NCBI GenBank assembly: GCA_016926575.1 | Contig: JAFGOJ010000079.1 | Span: 1 to 5,170 of the forward strand | DNA length: 5,170 bases | Direction of reading: 5' to 3' | DNA from: Anaerolineae bacterium | Lineage (GTDB): Bacteria; Chloroflexota; Anaerolineae; B4-G1; DUEL01 | Shown here: positions 1 through 5,170 of the stretch, in pieces | Layout of the letters: each line of letters begins with the position of its first letter | Numbering within the stretch: position 1 is the stretch's first letter | Notes under the pieces: model-generated | Databases searched by the model: none | Seen by the model: the letters and a program-made list of their open reading frames with translations, nothing else | What the model was told of the DNA's origin: nothing | Made by a program: the position numbers and the translations under genes

Positions 1-3000
1 AAACGACACGCCCCACGGATTCTCCCCCGTCGTTTCGTTGACCAGCACCGGCGCAGCGCGATAGAGCTTCGCCGTTAACTCCGCATCACGGCGAGTCCGA
101 AACACAGGGCACGTCCTGGTGTTGGGGTTGATCCGCGCCAGGTCTGCCGATGTCAGGGCAAACTTGCGCTCCGCTTCGGCCAGGTCGTCCACCTGATGCA
201 AGAAGAACGCATACTCGGCAGCCTCGACCGGCGCCGCCATCCCCGTCAGCGTCACGAGACTGAACTTAAAACGACTGTCTACCTCAGGAAAGAGCTTCGC
301 GCGGTTCTCGAAGTCGTACAGGCTCACCAGCTCCCGGTTCTCGACCAGCGCCGCGAAGTAGTCCTGGTTGTAGTAGTCGGTGGCGATGCCCGTGGGCAGC
401 ACGATCCCCACCCGCCCCCGCCCGTCCACGATCTGGCGCACCAGCCCGGCGAAGATCTGGTAGGTGTTGATGTCGCCGCTCGCCGACAGTGGATACCGTC
501 CACTGTTACGCAGGAAGCCGCTCAGCGCCTCGCTGGCGTGCAGGGCATCGACGTAGGCCCGGTGCAGCGCCGGGTCGGTCCTGGGCAGTTGCCTGACCAG
601 CTTGCCCCGCTCGCTCGCGGTCCGCGCCGCCTCGATGGCGGGCGCCCGCCCCGCGAAGAACTCTTTCTCCTGCAGCTTGATCCGCTCCCACGGCGGATTC
701 CCCAGCACCACGTCGAACCCGCCTTGACCACCTTCGGCTTCCCCTTCAAACACATCCGGGAACGCCAGGTGCCAGTGGAAGAACCGGTGCTTCTCCGCCA
801 GCGCCGCCACCATCCGCTGCTGCGCCTCGGTCAGCCCGTCCTTGCCCAGCGCCAGCAGCTCGCGGAAGGCGCTGAACGTGGGCGGCGGGGGCGCCTCGGG
901 CGTCAGGGGCCAGAAGAAGGCGGCGGTCCAGGTGTCCGCCAGCAGCCGGGCCTTCGCCGTCGCTGCGTCGCTCTGGTACGCCGCAAAGCGCTCCCGCGCC
1001 GCCTGCGGGTTCACCTCGGCCAACTCGGTCAGGCTGCGCCAGGCGCCGGTGTCCGGCGGCTCAAAGACGCGCGTCACCTGGAACATGCTCAACTGCACGC
1101 CCCCGCCCTTCTCGAACTCGGCCCGCTCCCGGCGGTTCTGGGCGCGCACGGCTTTGGCGATCTCGCGATCGTCGCCCGCCCGTCCCAGCGCGAAGGCCTC
1201 ATAGGCGATGCCATCCCGGACAAGCTCCGGCGTGGCGCCCACCAGCGAGTTGCCGCAGCGGACGTGGTGGTCGAGGAAGTTGAGCGGCTGGTCGCGGACG
1301 CTGGCGTTGATCCAAAGGCTGACCTTGCACAGCTCCACCGCCATCGGGTTCAGGTCGACGCCGTAGATGCAGTGGGCCAGCACGTCACGCCGCGCCGCCT
1401 GCACCGCGTCCTCGACGGGGTAGGGCTCGCCGGTGCGCACGCGCGCCAGCTCGGCGCCCAGCATGTTGTTCGCCTTCACAAGGAAATGACCGCTCCCCGC
1501 CGCCGGATCACAGACCTTGAGATCGAGCAGGGCCGCGGCGCCGTCCGCGCGCCGGGCGGCGTCAAGCCCGGCATAGTCCGCCAGTAGCCCCCCGCCGGTC
1601 TCGCCGATTTCGTTCGGGGGGATCACGGGCAGGCCGGCCCGCGCCAGCCGGTCGTGCATGACGGGCAATAACGCGGTCTTGATCAACTGATTGACCAGCG
1701 AGTCGTCGGTGTAGTAGGAGCCGGTCGTCTTGCGCTCGGAGCCCACGGGATCGAGCACGAATGTCCGTGCCGGGACCTCGCGCCCGCCCACCGACTCGGC
1801 GCGCGCCGTCACGCGCGGGGTGTAGTCAAGCAGGCTCTCGTAGATCGAGCCCAGTTCCTCCACCCCCAGGTCGGCGTAGGAGATGCGCTGCAGGACGCCC
1901 TCGCGCTCGACGAGGGTGAGGGCGCGAATGGCATGCAGAAGGTCGCTGTTGCGAATCGCGGACGGCGGCGCCAGCAGCGGCGTCTGGTCGTCGGCGAAGA
2001 GCATGCCGTCGTAGCCGAAGACGCCCAGGGGCGGGCAGCCCTCGCGGACCATACGGAAGGTCACCTTGAGCCCCTCCCAAAGGTCAGTGTAGCCGAAGCC
2101 TGCTTCGTAGCCCAAATCCGCTTGGGCCGTCATCAGCGGCAGGATGTCGCCCTCGGCGCGGGCGCGCAGCCGGGCGATGGCGTAGGTCTCGGCGTAGAGC
2201 GAGTCGCGCCCCGGCATCATCCCGCGCTGCTCGGCGAAGAGGAGGAAGAGGATGCGGTAGATGATGTGGAGGATTTCGGCGTAGAAGGCGCGGGTGTTGG
2301 AGGCTGGATCCTGGATGTTGGATATTTGATTGCTGGTCAGGCGCTGCAGGAGGGACGGAGTGGTGCGCAGGAAGCCGTTCGCCAGCGTCTCGATGGCTTC
2401 GCGGACCTGGTCTCGGAGGTCGTCGCCGATCTTGATGCCGGTGGCGAGGGAGTTGCGGTAGAAGGCCTCCAGCGGCGTCAGGGATGGCGGCGCCTCTTCG
2501 GCCTCTGAAGGCCCGGAGTCCGTCTCGGCGGGCTCGTCCGCTCCGACCTTCCCTCCCACCGGGGGGGAATCGAAGGGGGGGCAGAACCGCGAGGCGTGGC
2601 AGAGGCGGTAGAGGGCGCGGAAGTCGCCGTAGTTGCGGGTCTCGAACATAGACTCCAGGTCGAACTGGATATAGCCCTTGGTGAAGGTGTGATGGTACTC
2701 GCGCAGCAGGCGGAGCAGGATGCCGTTGGTGACCACGGCCCATCGGTCTACGGAACTGGCGTTAAGAAAAGCTTGCACCGTATCGTGGGGCGACTGCACC
2801 CGGACACCACGCCCGCCCTGCATCCGCTCATCGAGCTTCTGCGCCGGCGCGACGGTGTGCAGTACCGGTGCCGTAGGATAGGGAGCGCCGGCGCTCCCCA
2901 TCTCACGGTCAGCATCCCAGCCCCGGTGCGAGAGCGGGTAGCGCAGCTTGCCGGCGTCGTCGAGCACGACGTCGGCGCGCAAGTAGACCGGGGAAAAGTC

Positions 3001-3297
3001 AAGCACCTCGAAGAGCGGCAAGAGCCAGCGCTGGCGCACAGTGGAGACATCCATCGTGTGGATCTCGTCCCACACGGCATCCCAGCGCTCGACGAGCAGC
3101 TCCCAGGCGGCGGCGATGTCGGCTTCCAGCGCGGCGCGACTGGGGGGTGGGGCCGCAGACGGCCAAACGCCGCCGGGGCGAGCGAAGGATTCCGGCGTGA
3201 GCCCTGGCAGGCGGGCGTCGGCTTCGCGCACAGCCTCGATGAAAGCGGCGGAGATCAGTCCGCCGGAGGTGGTGATGTGGGTGGTCGATGGTGTCAT
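1..3297 (-). CDS. Large Eco57I/PglX-type N6-adenine DNA methyltransferase, C-terminus beyond window
   Basis: One frame stays open from an ATG at 3297 to the window edge, giving 1099 visible residues; the C-terminus is missing. It is a SAM-dependent DNA adenine methylase. Motif I is DPAAGSGHFL at 597-606, GVDLNPMAVELCKVSLWI at 646-663, GNSLVG at 682-687, and the catalytic NPPW at 867-870, preceded by FHWHLAFPDVF. GDINTYQIF (about 941-949) and the following segment match the region after NPPY in Eco57I-like enzymes. TTGSYYT at 524-530 is the usual lead into the methylase domain. The N-terminal part has WLLPLFEVLDF (91-101), YPLSHRGW (120-127) and SPHDTVQAFLN (169-179), as in PglX/DISARM-type proteins, where this region resembles a nuclease fold; no clear D-ExK triad is visible. 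The start is supported by GGGAG five bases upstream. The 270-residue spacing between motif I and NPPW is long, as in COG1002-type enzymes. It probably modifies host DNA in a restriction system; whether it also cuts is unknown. Family is secure; assignment to DISARM DrmMI is inference. Confidence 0.9.
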   Translation of the reverse strand, partial: MTPSTTHITTSGGLISAAFIEAVREADARLPGLTPESFARPGGVWPSAAPPPSRAALEADIAAAWELLVERWDAVWDEIHTMDVSTVRQRWLLPLFEVLDFSPVYLRADVVLDDAGKLRYPLSHRGWDADREMGSAGAPYPTAPVLHTVAPAQKLDERMQGGRGVRVQSPHDTVQAFLNASSVDRWAVVTNGILLRLLREYHHTFTKGYIQFDLESMFETRNYGDFRALYRLCHASRFCPPFDSPPVGGKVGADEPAETDSGPSEAEEAPPSLTPLEAFYRNSLATGIKIGDDLRDQVREAIETLANGFLRTTPSLLQRLTSNQISNIQDPASNTRAFYAEILHIIYRILFLLFAEQRGMMPGRDSLYAETYAIARLRARAEGDILPLMTAQADLGYEAGFGYTDLWEGLKVTFRMVREGCPPLGVFGYDGMLFADDQTPLLAPPSAIRNSDLLHAIRALTLVEREGVLQRISYADLGVEELGSIYESLLDYTPRVTARAESVGGREVPARTFVLDPVGSERKTTGSYYTDDSLVNQLIKTALLPVMHDRLARAGLPVIPPNEIGETGGGLLADYAGLDAARRADGAAALLDLKVCDPAAGSGHFLVKANNMLGAELARVRTGEPYPVEDAVQAARRDVLAHCIYGVDLNPMAVELCKVSLWINASVRDQPLNFLDHHVRCGNSLVGATPELVRDGIAYEAFALGRAGDDREIAKAVRAQNRRERAEFEKGGGVQLSMFQVTRVFEPPDTGAWRSLTELAEVNPQAARERFAAYQSDAATAKARLLADTWTAAFFWPLTPEAPPPPTFSAFRELLALGKDGLTEAQQRMVAALAEKHRFFHWHLAFPDVFEGEAEGGQGGFDVVLGNPPWERIKLQEKEFFAGRAPAIEAARTASERGKLVRQLPRTDPALHRAYVDALHASEALSGFLRNSGRYPLSASGDINTYQIFAGLVRQIVDGRGRVGIVLPTGIATDYYNQDYFAALVENRELVSLYDFENRAKLFPEVDSRFKFSLVTLTGMAAPVEAAEYAFFLHQVDDLAEAERKFALTSADLARINPNTRTCPVFRTRRDAELTAKLYRAAPVLVNETTGENPWGVSF
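2296..2330. repeat. Degenerate 7-bp tandem repeat inside the methylase gene
   Basis: On the plus strand the units GTTGGAG, GCTGGAT, CCTGGAT, GTTGGAT and a decayed ATTTGAT follow each other with a strict 7-bp period. Read on the coding strand it is ATCCAAC-like and encodes SNIQDPASN (about residues 326-334), just before AFYAEILHIIYRILFLLFAE, a conserved segment of this family. It looks like a short repeat array absorbed into a surface loop. Confidence 0.55.
2881..2898. repeat. Perfect 18-bp palindrome inside the methylase gene
   Basis: GGGAGCGCCGGCGCTCCC is identical to its reverse complement, with 9-bp arms and no loop. It is exactly in codon phase and encodes GSAGAP (residues 134-139 of the methylase), between the YPLSHRGW segment and VLHTVAPAQKLDE. 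It has no stop codon in any of the six frames. It resembles the core of small dispersed palindromic repeats that tolerate insertion in genes; dispersal in this genome cannot be seen from one copy. Confidence 0.6.
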
Positions 3298-3302
3298 GGA
3301 AT

Positions 3303-3307
3303 CTCCC
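3303..3307 (-). promoter_or_regulatory. Ribosome binding site of the methyltransferase
   Basis: On the minus strand GGGAG is followed by five bases and the ATG at 3297, which fixes the start of the large methylase. The remaining part of the 77-base gap (3298-3374) shows no clear -35/-10 pair and no terminator hairpin, so the methylase may be transcribed with the toxin-antitoxin genes. Confidence 0.6.
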
Positions 3308-3374
3308 ACTATGAGGAAGCCTCCGTCTCACCGAGCGTTTCTGATTTCACTTCTGTCACCAAAGCATCCACTGC

Positions 3375-3644
3375 TTACCAACCCGCAGCCGACGCGACAT
3401 CGGCAACCGCGGTATCGACATCACCGGGCGCAGCGCGCAGCGGCACGTCGAACCGCAGGCAGCGGGTCCGCAGCTCCAGCCAGGGCATATCCAGCAGTTC
3501 CGCCGCTCGCGCCAGGCTGATGCTTCCCGCCAGGTAGTGGGCGAAGACCAGGCCATAGCGCGCCTGGACATCCTCCAATGCCTGGACCGCGGCTTCCGGC
3601 AATACGGCCTTTGGCTCACTCTCTGGTGGAGTGTCATCGCCCAC
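3375..3644 (-). CDS. Small UPF0175-like helix-turn-helix protein
   Basis: This 89-residue protein starts at a GTG that shares its G with the toxin TAG stop (TAGTG), so translation is probably coupled to the toxin; I see no good Shine-Dalgarno of its own. Residues about 36-70 (HYLAGSISLARAAELLDMPW followed by LELRTRCLRFDVPL) resemble the conserved core of UPF0175 proteins, in which 'G-x-ISLGKAAELAGMS' forms a helix-turn-helix and is followed by a helix ending in 'GIP'. UPF0175 members are often antitoxins of PIN-like toxins. The first 20 residues are hydrophilic and unlike the usual UPF0175 strand, and the C-terminal tail is short and acidic. Its position, third in a toxin-antitoxin operon and 77 bases before the methylase, suggests an accessory antitoxin or DNA-binding regulator. 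It could also be a relic of a second toxin-antitoxin pair. Family match is moderate and made by eye. Confidence 0.65.
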   Translation of the reverse strand: MGDDTPPESEPKAVLPEAAVQALEDVQARYGLVFAHYLAGSISLARAAELLDMPWLELRTRCLRFDVPLRAAPGDVDTAVADVASAAGW

Positions 3645-4075
3645 TACGACGCCAAGCTGGTCAGCAGCTCTTCCGGCGTCATCACGGGGACGATGTCCGC
3701 AAGCCGCTCCCGCTGCTGCCGGTCACGGGTGATCAGGGTCGTTCCGTAACGCCGTGCCACGGCAGCATACACAGCGTCCGCACCGCGCAGGCGCGCCTGC
3801 GCGCCCAATTGGGCCGCCATATCGGCCAACGTGTCATCCAGCGGCACCCACACCTGCTGGGGCAACGCCCGGATGCCGGAGATCAGGTCAAGTGCCAGGG
3901 CGCTGTCATCCAGGGTGCGCGCAGTCGCCGCCGCTACTTCCACCAACAACAAGGTAGGCGAAAAGAGTCGCTGCCGGCTTTCCGCCAACCGCTGCAAGCA
4001 CGCCTGGCTTTCCGCGCTTCCCGCCTCAGCAGGATTTAGGGCGTTGATATGGACGCTGGCGTCTACGGTAAACAT
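3644..4075 (-). CDS. PIN-domain ribonuclease toxin (VapC-type)
   Basis: This 143-residue protein covers a full PIN domain. Mg2+-binding acidic residues are visible in the expected order: D5 in MFTVDAS, E46 in LLLVEVAAA, D100 in RGADAVYAAVA and D118 in TLITRDRQQRERL. Such proteins cleave RNA, often tRNA or rRNA, when released from their antitoxin; the target cannot be read from sequence. The ATG lies 14 bases after the antitoxin stop, behind GGTGGGGCGAGG, so the two are one transcriptional unit. The reading frame is intact with no missing catalytic residue, so it is predicted to be active. The stop codon overlaps the start of the next small gene. Pairing with a Phd/YefM-like antitoxin rather than an AbrB-type VapB is common for this PIN subgroup. 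Confidence 0.9.
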   Translation of the reverse strand: MFTVDASVHINALNPAEAGSAESQACLQRLAESRQRLFSPTLLLVEVAAATARTLDDSALALDLISGIRALPQQVWVPLDDTLADMAAQLGAQARLRGADAVYAAVARRYGTTLITRDRQQRERLADIVPVMTPEELLTSLAS

Positions 4076-4089
4076 TACCTCGCCCCACC

Positions 4090-4368
4090 CTAACGCCGAA
4101 TGTCATCGAGTACGGCCTGGGTCGACGCGCTTTCGGGCCAGCGCTCGCGCACGGCAGCCGCGACCTGTGCGTAAGCGTCCCACCCGTGCGGCGTTCCCTG
4201 CTTGCCCACATCCAGGATCGCCTGCTCCACGGCTTCAGCATCCAGGGGCAGCAACACTGCCACGGGCTGTCCCTGGTAGGTGATGATATACTCTGCCCCT
4301 TCCTCACGAATCCGGCGCAGCACTTCGGTCGTTTGCTGGCGCAGTTCGCGCACGCCAATCATCGTCAT
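4090..4368 (-). CDS. Phd/YefM-family antitoxin
   Basis: This 92-residue protein is the antitoxin partner of the PIN toxin downstream. Residues 1-45 (MTMIGVRELRQQTTEVLRRI, then an EGAEYIITYQGQPVAVLLPLD segment) have the Phd/YefM pattern: a short N-terminal strand, a helix with the 'RELRQ-T-E-L-R' pattern, and the 'Y-I-T-Y-G-PVAVLLP' strands that form the dimeric DNA-binding fold. The more variable C-terminal part (46-92), rich in charged residues and ending in VLDDIRR, would wrap the toxin active site. The ATG at 4368 has GGAGGTG four bases upstream; a second in-frame ATG two codons on is less well spaced. The promoter just upstream contains an inverted repeat, consistent with the autorepression known for this family. 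Role as antitoxin is inferred from family and gene order. Confidence 0.9.
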   Translation of the reverse strand: MTMIGVRELRQQTTEVLRRIREEGAEYIITYQGQPVAVLLPLDAEAVEQAILDVGKQGTPHGWDAYAQVAAAVRERWPESASTQAVLDDIRR

Positions 4369-4372
4369 CTCA

Positions 4373-4379
4373 CACCTCC
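4373..4379 (-). promoter_or_regulatory. Ribosome binding site of the antitoxin
   Basis: GGAGGTG lies four bases before the ATG at 4368. It is the strongest Shine-Dalgarno sequence in the window and decides the antitoxin start. Confidence 0.75.
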
Positions 4380-4414
4380 ACTGTTACACAATTGTGTCTC
4401 TTATGTGTAACAGT
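4380..4414. promoter_or_regulatory. Inverted-repeat operator for antitoxin autoregulation
   Basis: Two perfect 11-bp arms, ACTGTTACACA at 4380-4390 and TGTGTAACAGT at 4404-4414, are separated by 13 bp. Inside, 4386-4397 (ACACAATTGTGT) is a 12-bp perfect palindrome that reuses the left arm, so three TGTGT-type half-sites are present. The array covers the end of the -10 hexamer and the predicted transcription start. Phd/YefM antitoxins bind such palindromes with help from the toxin; binding here is inferred. Confidence 0.7.
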
Positions 4415-4420
4415 ATAGCA
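4412..4420 (-). promoter_or_regulatory. Extended -10 promoter of the toxin-antitoxin operon
   Basis: On the minus strand the bases TGCTATACT contain a near-consensus -10 hexamer (TATACT, 4417-4412) with the TGn extension. No convincing -35 hexamer is found 16-18 bases upstream, which suits an extended -10 promoter. Transcription would begin near 4405, giving a leader of about 36 bases before the antitoxin ATG at 4368. The -10 hexamer overlaps the upstream arm of the inverted repeat by three bases, so a bound repressor would block polymerase. Confidence 0.6.
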
Positions 4421-4430
4421 CAAATCGGGT

Positions 4431-4448
4431 CTTCCAGACGTCAGGAAG
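4431..4448. repeat. Imperfect palindrome upstream of the toxin-antitoxin promoter
   Basis: CTTCCAGACGTCAGGAAG is an 18-bp palindrome with two mismatched positions: arms CTTCC/GGAAG around the core GACGTC. It ends 11 bases upstream of the TGn-TATACT element, where a regulator could act. There is no following T-run, so it is not a convincing intrinsic terminator for the gene ending at 4547. The rest of 4449-4546 shows no recognisable element. Confidence 0.4.
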
Positions 4449-4546
4449 TCCGTATCACTGACCACATTGGGCGGGCTGACCGCGCTAAACCTGGTCCACC
4501 AACCTGTCAGCGACATCATCCGCCTTCAGCGCCCTCAGCGATTCAC

Positions 4547-5170
4547 CTATCCTGGGAACAACACCGTCACCGCCAGAAGGTCGTAACTCCCCGGCTCCAG
4601 GTCCGCGATGCCGGACAGCCACGCGGCAGGCTGGTCTCCCAGTTCCCCGCCCTGCGCCTGCTGCATACGCTGCCGCTCCGCCACCAACACCTGCCGCCGC
4701 GCCTCGACCGCGCCCGCCAGGAGCTTGTCCAACCCCTCCATCGCCAGCGCGTCGCTCAGCGCCTCCTGCACCTCGCCCAGTGTCCTTGTTTGGGCGTTCG
4801 GCGTGGCCTGCGCCAGCGCCACGGACTGCGTATGGTTCAGGGCCGTGGGCTCCACGCTGTAGACTGGCGCCGCCACAGGCAACAGCTCCTCCACAATCGA
4901 CACCGGCTCGGTCGCCACCACGTAGCGCACCAGCAGGTGGAAAAGCGCCGTCACCTCTTCTACGTCCAGCGTCACCAGATAGGCGGAGCGCCCATAATGA
5001 TCCGCCCTCCTGAACGCCTGCTGCTTCACCTCCTCGATCAGCCGCCGCACCAACGGGTGGCCCACGTCCAGCAGCGTCACGTCGGGGTCGTCCAACGCCC
5101 ACGCCGGGTCGAAGGTCGCGCGCGGAATCTCGGCCCCGGGCCCAGCAGACTGGGCGGGCCCAGCAGACTG
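4547..5170 (-). CDS. C-terminal part of a large protein, probably SNF2/RapA-like helicase of the methylase locus
   Basis: The frame enters the window at 5170 already open and ends at a TAG at 4547, giving the last 207 residues. The TTG-initiated 182-codon stretch inside it is not a real start. The fragment begins with a low-complexity QSAGPA repeat, then LLDVGHPLVRRLIEEV, a phrase like the 'HPLVR' segment after the helicase core of RapA/HepA-like proteins. It continues with a strand-rich segment (VTALFHLLVRYVVATEPVSI), a helical, probably coiled-coil part rich in R, Q and E (AVEARRQVLVAERQRMQQAQ), and the ending WLSGIADLEPGSYDLLAVTV. No ATPase motif is in view, so helicase identity rests on resemblance of this tail and on the neighbouring methylase. 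In class 1 DISARM the SNF2 helicase gene drmD precedes the methylase gene drmMI. Coding status is secure; function is tentative. Confidence 0.6.
   Translation of the reverse strand, partial: QSAGPAQSAGPGAEIPRATFDPAWALDDPDVTLLDVGHPLVRRLIEEVKQQAFRRADHYGRSAYLVTLDVEEVTALFHLLVRYVVATEPVSIVEELLPVAAPVYSVEPTALNHTQSVALAQATPNAQTRTLGEVQEALSDALAMEGLDKLLAGAVEARRQVLVAERQRMQQAQGGELGDQPAAWLSGIADLEPGSYDLLAVTVLFPG
5138..5170. repeat. 18-bp tandem repeat encoding QSAGPA, continuing off the window
   Basis: GGGCCCAGCAGACTG occurs at 5138-5152 and again at 5156-5170, an 18-bp period. Each unit holds a hairpin (GCCCAG, loop CAGA, CTGGGC in the first copy) and encodes the hexapeptide QSAGPA or QSAGPG, a flexible linker in the upstream protein. 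The array may extend past the window edge, so its copy number is unknown. Confidence 0.75.

Noticed and set aside
196..1587. A 463-codon open frame on the plus strand opposite the methylase
   Set aside because: It is antisense to a frame containing clear methylase motifs, its product is a low-complexity R/Q/H/V-rich sequence, and long antisense frames are expected in GC-rich DNA.
3151..3164. Hairpin GGCCG-CAGA-CGGCC in the methylase gene
   Set aside because: Five-bp GC arms are common by chance at this composition; the loop shared with the QSAGPA repeat is probably coincidence.
1..3297. Frameshifted or broken methylase
   Set aside because: The start, SYYT, DPAAGSG, DLNPM, NPPW and the final NPWGVSF codons all share one frame and I found no stop between them.
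1933..3537. Two overlapping plus-strand frames (1933-2508 and 2596-3537)
   Set aside because: Both lie opposite the methylase or the small HTH gene and show no recognisable domain; they are shadow frames.
4470..4484. Intrinsic terminator after the helicase-like gene
   Set aside because: GCGG/CCGC arms of four bases are too short and no T-run follows on the minus strand.
4485..5102. A 205-codon minus-strand frame overlapping the helicase-like gene
   Set aside because: Its product is G/A/R-rich low complexity, while the alternative frame has balanced composition, a conserved-looking tail and stays open to the window edge.
5138..5170. Start of a CRISPR array
   Set aside because: The period is 18 bp with no spacer of variable sequence, and the repeat is in frame within a coding sequence.

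Overview
The window is a GC-rich, densely coded stretch in which every supportable gene lies on the minus strand, so the biological reading order runs from position 5170 down to 1. The protein families (a very large adenine-methylase of the Eco57I/PglX type, a companion protein ending in a conserved helicase-associated-looking tail, and a Phd/PIN toxin-antitoxin pair) mark it as a bacterial defence or accessory island. The GC content, long indel-rich proteins and small in-frame DNA repeats would suit a Chloroflexota-like or similar high-GC environmental bacterium, but nothing here fixes the taxonomy.

Layout in transcription order. (1) 5170-4547: the last 207 codons of a large protein whose N-terminus is outside the window. 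Its tail looks like the C-terminal region of SNF2/RapA-like helicases found next to such methylases, but no helicase motif is visible. (2) 4546-4369: a short intergenic region with an extended -10 promoter, an 11-bp inverted-repeat operator, a second imperfect palindrome and a strong ribosome binding site. (3) 4368-4090 and 4075-3644: a Phd/YefM-like antitoxin and a PIN-domain (VapC-type) toxin with all four acidic residues. (4) 3644-3375: an 89-residue protein with a UPF0175-like helix-turn-helix segment, whose GTG start overlaps the toxin stop codon. (5) 3297 to beyond position 1: the first 1099 residues of a giant DNA methyltransferase with motif I (DPAAGSG), GVDLNPMAV and NPPW.

How it may fit together: a helicase-like gene followed by a PglX-like methylase is the order of class 1 DISARM (drmD-drmMI) and of related phage-restriction loci. 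Here a self-regulated toxin-antitoxin unit with an extra small HTH gene sits between the two. Because no clear terminator or separate promoter was found before the methylase, the antitoxin-controlled promoter may also drive the methylase. This is inference; the genes that would decide the system type (drmA, drmB, drmC or others) would lie below position 1, outside the window.

The methylase gene also carries several short in-frame DNA elements in its N-terminal half: a perfect 18-bp palindrome, a run of 7-bp units and a C/G-tract segment followed by an acidic linker. The upstream gene has an 18-bp tandem repeat at the window edge. Together they suggest small mobile or slippage-derived repeats tolerated inside coding sequence.
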